Shown piece by piece: positions 61,191 through 64,000 of a DNA stretch of 64,000 nucleotides (position 1 is the first letter of the stretch; the number at the start of each line of letters is the position of its first letter). Position numbers and translations under genes: made by a program. Location: positions 97,522 to 161,521 of the forward strand of contig NW_002475968.1 in NCBI RefSeq assembly GCF_000189635.1. Reading direction: 5' to 3'. The notes beneath the pieces were generated by a model that was not told the DNA's origin, did not search any database, and was given only the letters and a program-made list of their open reading frames with translations. This stretch comes from Tetrahymena thermophila SB210 (taxonomy: Eukaryota > Ciliophora > Oligohymenophorea > Hymenostomatida > Tetrahymenidae).

Positions 61191-64000
61191 TTATCTTTTT
61201 TATTCGACTAATGTTATTTTATTTATTTACATATTAATTTAAGAAATAATTTTTAATTTAAAAGTTTATTCTATTTGATATTTATTTAAAATTTACACAA
61301 ATTTATTATATAATTTTAGCTCAATGTATTAATCATAAAAATTCAAAGAAATAAGCAAGTGTCTTAAATCAAAAAGATTAGTTGTTTTTAAAACATATTT
61401 CTGATGATAAGTAAATGACGAAAAAAGGAAGAATAAATATTGAATGTTTAAATAATTGAATATTAAAGGTTTTTTTATTTTTAATATTGAAAAAGTTTTT
61501 TTAACCTAAAATATATTAGATTTTATTATTGTTTTTTATTATAAATATCATTCATATTTATTTTTGTATGTAAATAAATTGTTTGTAAAAATAAAAAATA
61601 AAAAAATTAAATTTAGTTAAATAAATTAATTCCTCTTAAACAAACTCTCCTGTTTCTCCAAAAAAGGATCAAATAATTAAAAATATTTGGTGTTATATTA
61701 TATCTTATGAAATTATATAAATGCCAAGCTTTTACATGCCAGTTATATATATTTTAATCTCAAATATTATCGATAAATCATATTTCTATCCTTTTTTTAT
61801 TTACCATCATTAATTAGATACCAAGACTTAAATAAAACCTCATTGAGAAATCAAATTTTACTTTTTATATGTTTTGAATACAAATATTAAGTTAAAAAAA
61901 TGAATGTTAAATTAATTTTTTTGTGATATCTCTTCATAAAACCAAATATATAAATTAATATTTGATAATTTTTAATCAAATTTTATTTGTTCTTTTTATC
62001 CATTTATAATTAATTAATTAATTAAATTTCATAAATTGCTATTCAATATTTTTGAAAAAAAAAAAATAAATGATATAATAGATTAAAAAATATAAAAAAT
62101 TAGAAGAAGTAATTATTAATTTTTTTATTGGTATCCTTTAAATTTATATTTATTAATAAAAAAAGTTTTTAAGCTCTTCTTTTTTATCTCATTAGGCTCT
62201 CCATATTGATCTCAAGTATATTTTATTTATAATTACTATTTTTATTATTATAAATATTTTTTATATATTTAACTTTCAATTTATTAAATAAATAATTTTT
62301 GAAAAAGAAATTATCATCATTATTCATTCATTCTTTTTTAGCTATTTTAACTTAATTTTTATTCCAATTTTTAATTATTTATAATTAATTTTTTATTATT
62401 TGATATTTTTTCTTCATTTTTTGCTATTAATTTTTACATTTAATAAAATAAGTTTATTAATTTTGGATTGCAATATTTTTAATTATAAAAGTTAATTTAA
62501 AACATTAAAGCTCTTTTAATTTATTTGATTTATTTTCCTTTTTCTTTTTATTATGATTTCTTTTTTTTCGCTCTTTGTTAATTTTATTAATTATTAATTA
62601 ATCTTATTATTTCATATTATTTCTTCATTTTTTCTTTCTAATTAACTAGAGTTAAATGCCTATTTAATTTATAAAAGGTGAAATGTAATTTATCTTAATA
62701 ACATAATAAATAAAGCTAAATTAGCTTAAAACAGCTTTATTTTAGAATTTTTAGAAAGCTTTAATTCACAAAATGCAAAATTAGAAATAATATACACAGT
62801 ATATTCTAACAACATTTTATTTTTTTTTGAAAAAATAAATTTTGAAAAATTTTATGAACTAAAAAAAATATCAAATTATTTTAGTAATCTCTGGTTTCCA
62901 ACATTAAAAATACCCCAATAATTTAAAATAATAAAGCTATCTTTTCTTTTTATTTTTATTGTGATTGCTTTTTTTTTGTTCTTTCATTGTTAATTTAACT
63001 CATTGTTTTATTTTTAATTTTTTATTATCAATTAATTAATCTTATTATTTCATATTATTTCTTCATTTTTTCCTTATAATTAACTATTAAATGATATATT
63101 ATTTCTTCAATATTTAAAAAGGCGCAATCATATTCGTGATAAAGGTGCATCAGGCTTAGGTTCTGGTTTAGTAAATTGCATTAATCTCTCAAATTTGAAA
63201 CTTGTGCTTGAGTAAAAACAGTTTATTTGTTTTGGATTGTGATATTTTGAATTATAAAAACTAATTTAAAACAATAAAGCTCTCTTTTCTTTTCCTTTTT
63301 ATTGTGCTTGCTTTTTTTTGTTCTTTCTTTGTTAATTTAACTCATCATTTTATTTTTAACTTTTGTTTTTATTATCAATTAATTAATCTAATTATTTCAT
63401 ATTATTTCTTCATTTTTTCCTTTTAATTAACTATTAAATGATATATTATTTCTTCAATATTTAAAAAGGGGCAATCGAATTGGTGATGAAGGTGCATCAG
63501 GCTTAGGTTCTGGTTTAGCAAATTGCATTAATCTCTCAAATTTGACACTTAACCTTTAGTAAAAACAGTTTATTTGTTTTGGATTGTGATATTTTGAATT
63601 ATAAAAACTAATTTAAAACAATAAAGCTCTCTTTTCTTTTCCTTTTTATTGTGCTTGCTTTTTTTTTGTTCTTTCTTTGTTAATTTAACTCATCATTTTA
63701 TTTTTAACTTTTGTTTTTATTATCAATTAATTAATCTAATTATTTCATATTCTTTCTTCATTTTTTCCTTATAATTAACTATTAAATGATATATTATTTC
63801 TTCAATATTTAAAAAGTCATAATTAAATTGGTGATAAAGGTGCATCAGGCTTAGGTTCTGGTTTAGCAAATTGCATTAATCTCTCAAATTTGACACTTAA
63901 CATTTCGTAAAAAGAGTTTATTTGTTTTGGATTGTGATATAAAAAATTATAAAAACTAATTTAAAACAATAAAGCTCTCTTTTCTTTTCCTTTTTATTGT
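58947..64000 (+). CDS. LRR protein gene segment: ten 90-nt exons, one leucine-rich repeat each (partial)
   Basis: Exons: 58947-59036, 59264-59353, 59612-59701, 59960-60049, 60309-60398, 60657-60746, 61005-61094, 63122-63211, 63469-63558 and 63817-63906. Each is exactly 90 nt, starts after TTTAAAAAG, and ends before GTAAA with two bases of a split codon. All junctions are therefore the same phase and any exons can be joined. Translated repeat, 30 residues: D-x-N-x-IGDEGASGLGSGLANC-INLSNLTLNL, a ribonuclease-inhibitor-like LRR with the LxxLxLxL core. No exon contains TGA, although introns diverge little. Exons 7 and 8 are 2 kb apart, so they may belong to two genes. No start or stop exon is visible and the array continues past the window. 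LRR arrays usually bind proteins; the partner is unknown. Confidence 0.8.
61710..61843 (-). repeat. Long inverted repeat, right arm
   Basis: Reverse-complement partner of 55289-55426, holding AAATTATATAAATGCCAAGC and TTAATTAGATACCAAGACTT on the plus strand. It lies just before the second LRR lead-in. Confidence 0.85.
61865..63121. repeat. Large direct repeat, copy 2
   Basis: Second copy of 57830-58946, starting TATGTTTTGAATACAAATATT and leading directly into LRR exons 8-10. It contains an insertion around 62641-62880 relative to copy 1 and shares TCTGGTTTCCAACATTAAAA with it (62889 against 58710). Confidence 0.85.

Larger units (their letters stand above)
61095..63121. other. Gap between LRR exon blocks, with right inverted-repeat arm and second lead-in
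   Basis: After exon 7 the repeat unit degrades (AAACAAAAAAGCTCTTTGAATT) and gives way to unrelated AT-rich DNA, the right arm of the inverted repeat (61710-61843) and the second copy of the 1.1-kb lead-in. At 62641-62880 about 200 bases not present in copy 1 are inserted, including TTAGCTTAAAACAGC. Confidence 0.7.

Overview
The window looks like macronuclear DNA of a Tetrahymena-type oligohymenophorean ciliate. Base composition is roughly four-fifths A+T. In every convincing gene TAA and TAG are read through as glutamine and only TGA ends the frame. Coding segments are split by short AT-rich GT...AG introns of about 40-350 nt. All gene models here were built by hand under that code. Joined exons were required to keep frame, and summed exon lengths are whole codons ending in TGA, except for the two genes that run off the window.

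Layout. 1-5278 (-): 3' truncated, very large Q/N/S/E-rich protein. 6334-7623 (-): sperm-tail PG-rich (SHIPPO) repeat protein. 9000-9931 (+): acidic coiled-coil protein. 10354-11108 (+): dynactin p27 (DCTN6). 11545-42578 (+): four tandem paralogous potassium channels of about 1,450 residues each. Each has six transmembrane segments, a TTVGYGD filter, a cyclic-nucleotide-binding domain, a CCHC zinc knuckle and a long conserved tail. Between channels 1 and 2 lie two decayed channel relics and two copies of a small secreted six-cysteine protein, carried together on a segmental duplication. 43375-47552 (-): P4 ATPase (phospholipid flippase). 48791-49753 (+): small protein with a possible DIX-like domain and a glutamine-rich middle. 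51156-54449 (+): long trichohyalin-like coiled-coil protein. 55877-56416 (-): short coiled-coil protein with a tandemly repeated upstream region. 57.5 kb to the right edge: tandem 315-350 bp genomic repeats, each holding one 90-nt exon that encodes exactly one 30-residue leucine-rich repeat. Ten such exons are visible and the array continues past the window.

The most unusual items are (i) the one-LRR-per-exon array, a ready-made system for changing repeat number; (ii) the channel family that joins a cNMP-binding potassium channel to a retroviral-type zinc knuckle and an uncharacterised tail; and (iii) the relic/secreted-gene duplication inside the channel array.

Several genes point to cilia or microtubule motors (SHIPPO protein, dynactin subunit, coiled-coil proteins) and to membrane excitability or lipid asymmetry (channels, flippase). 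Ciliate genes are not arranged in operons, so adjacency is not evidence of joint function. No tRNA, rRNA, CRISPR array or intact transposon was recognised.
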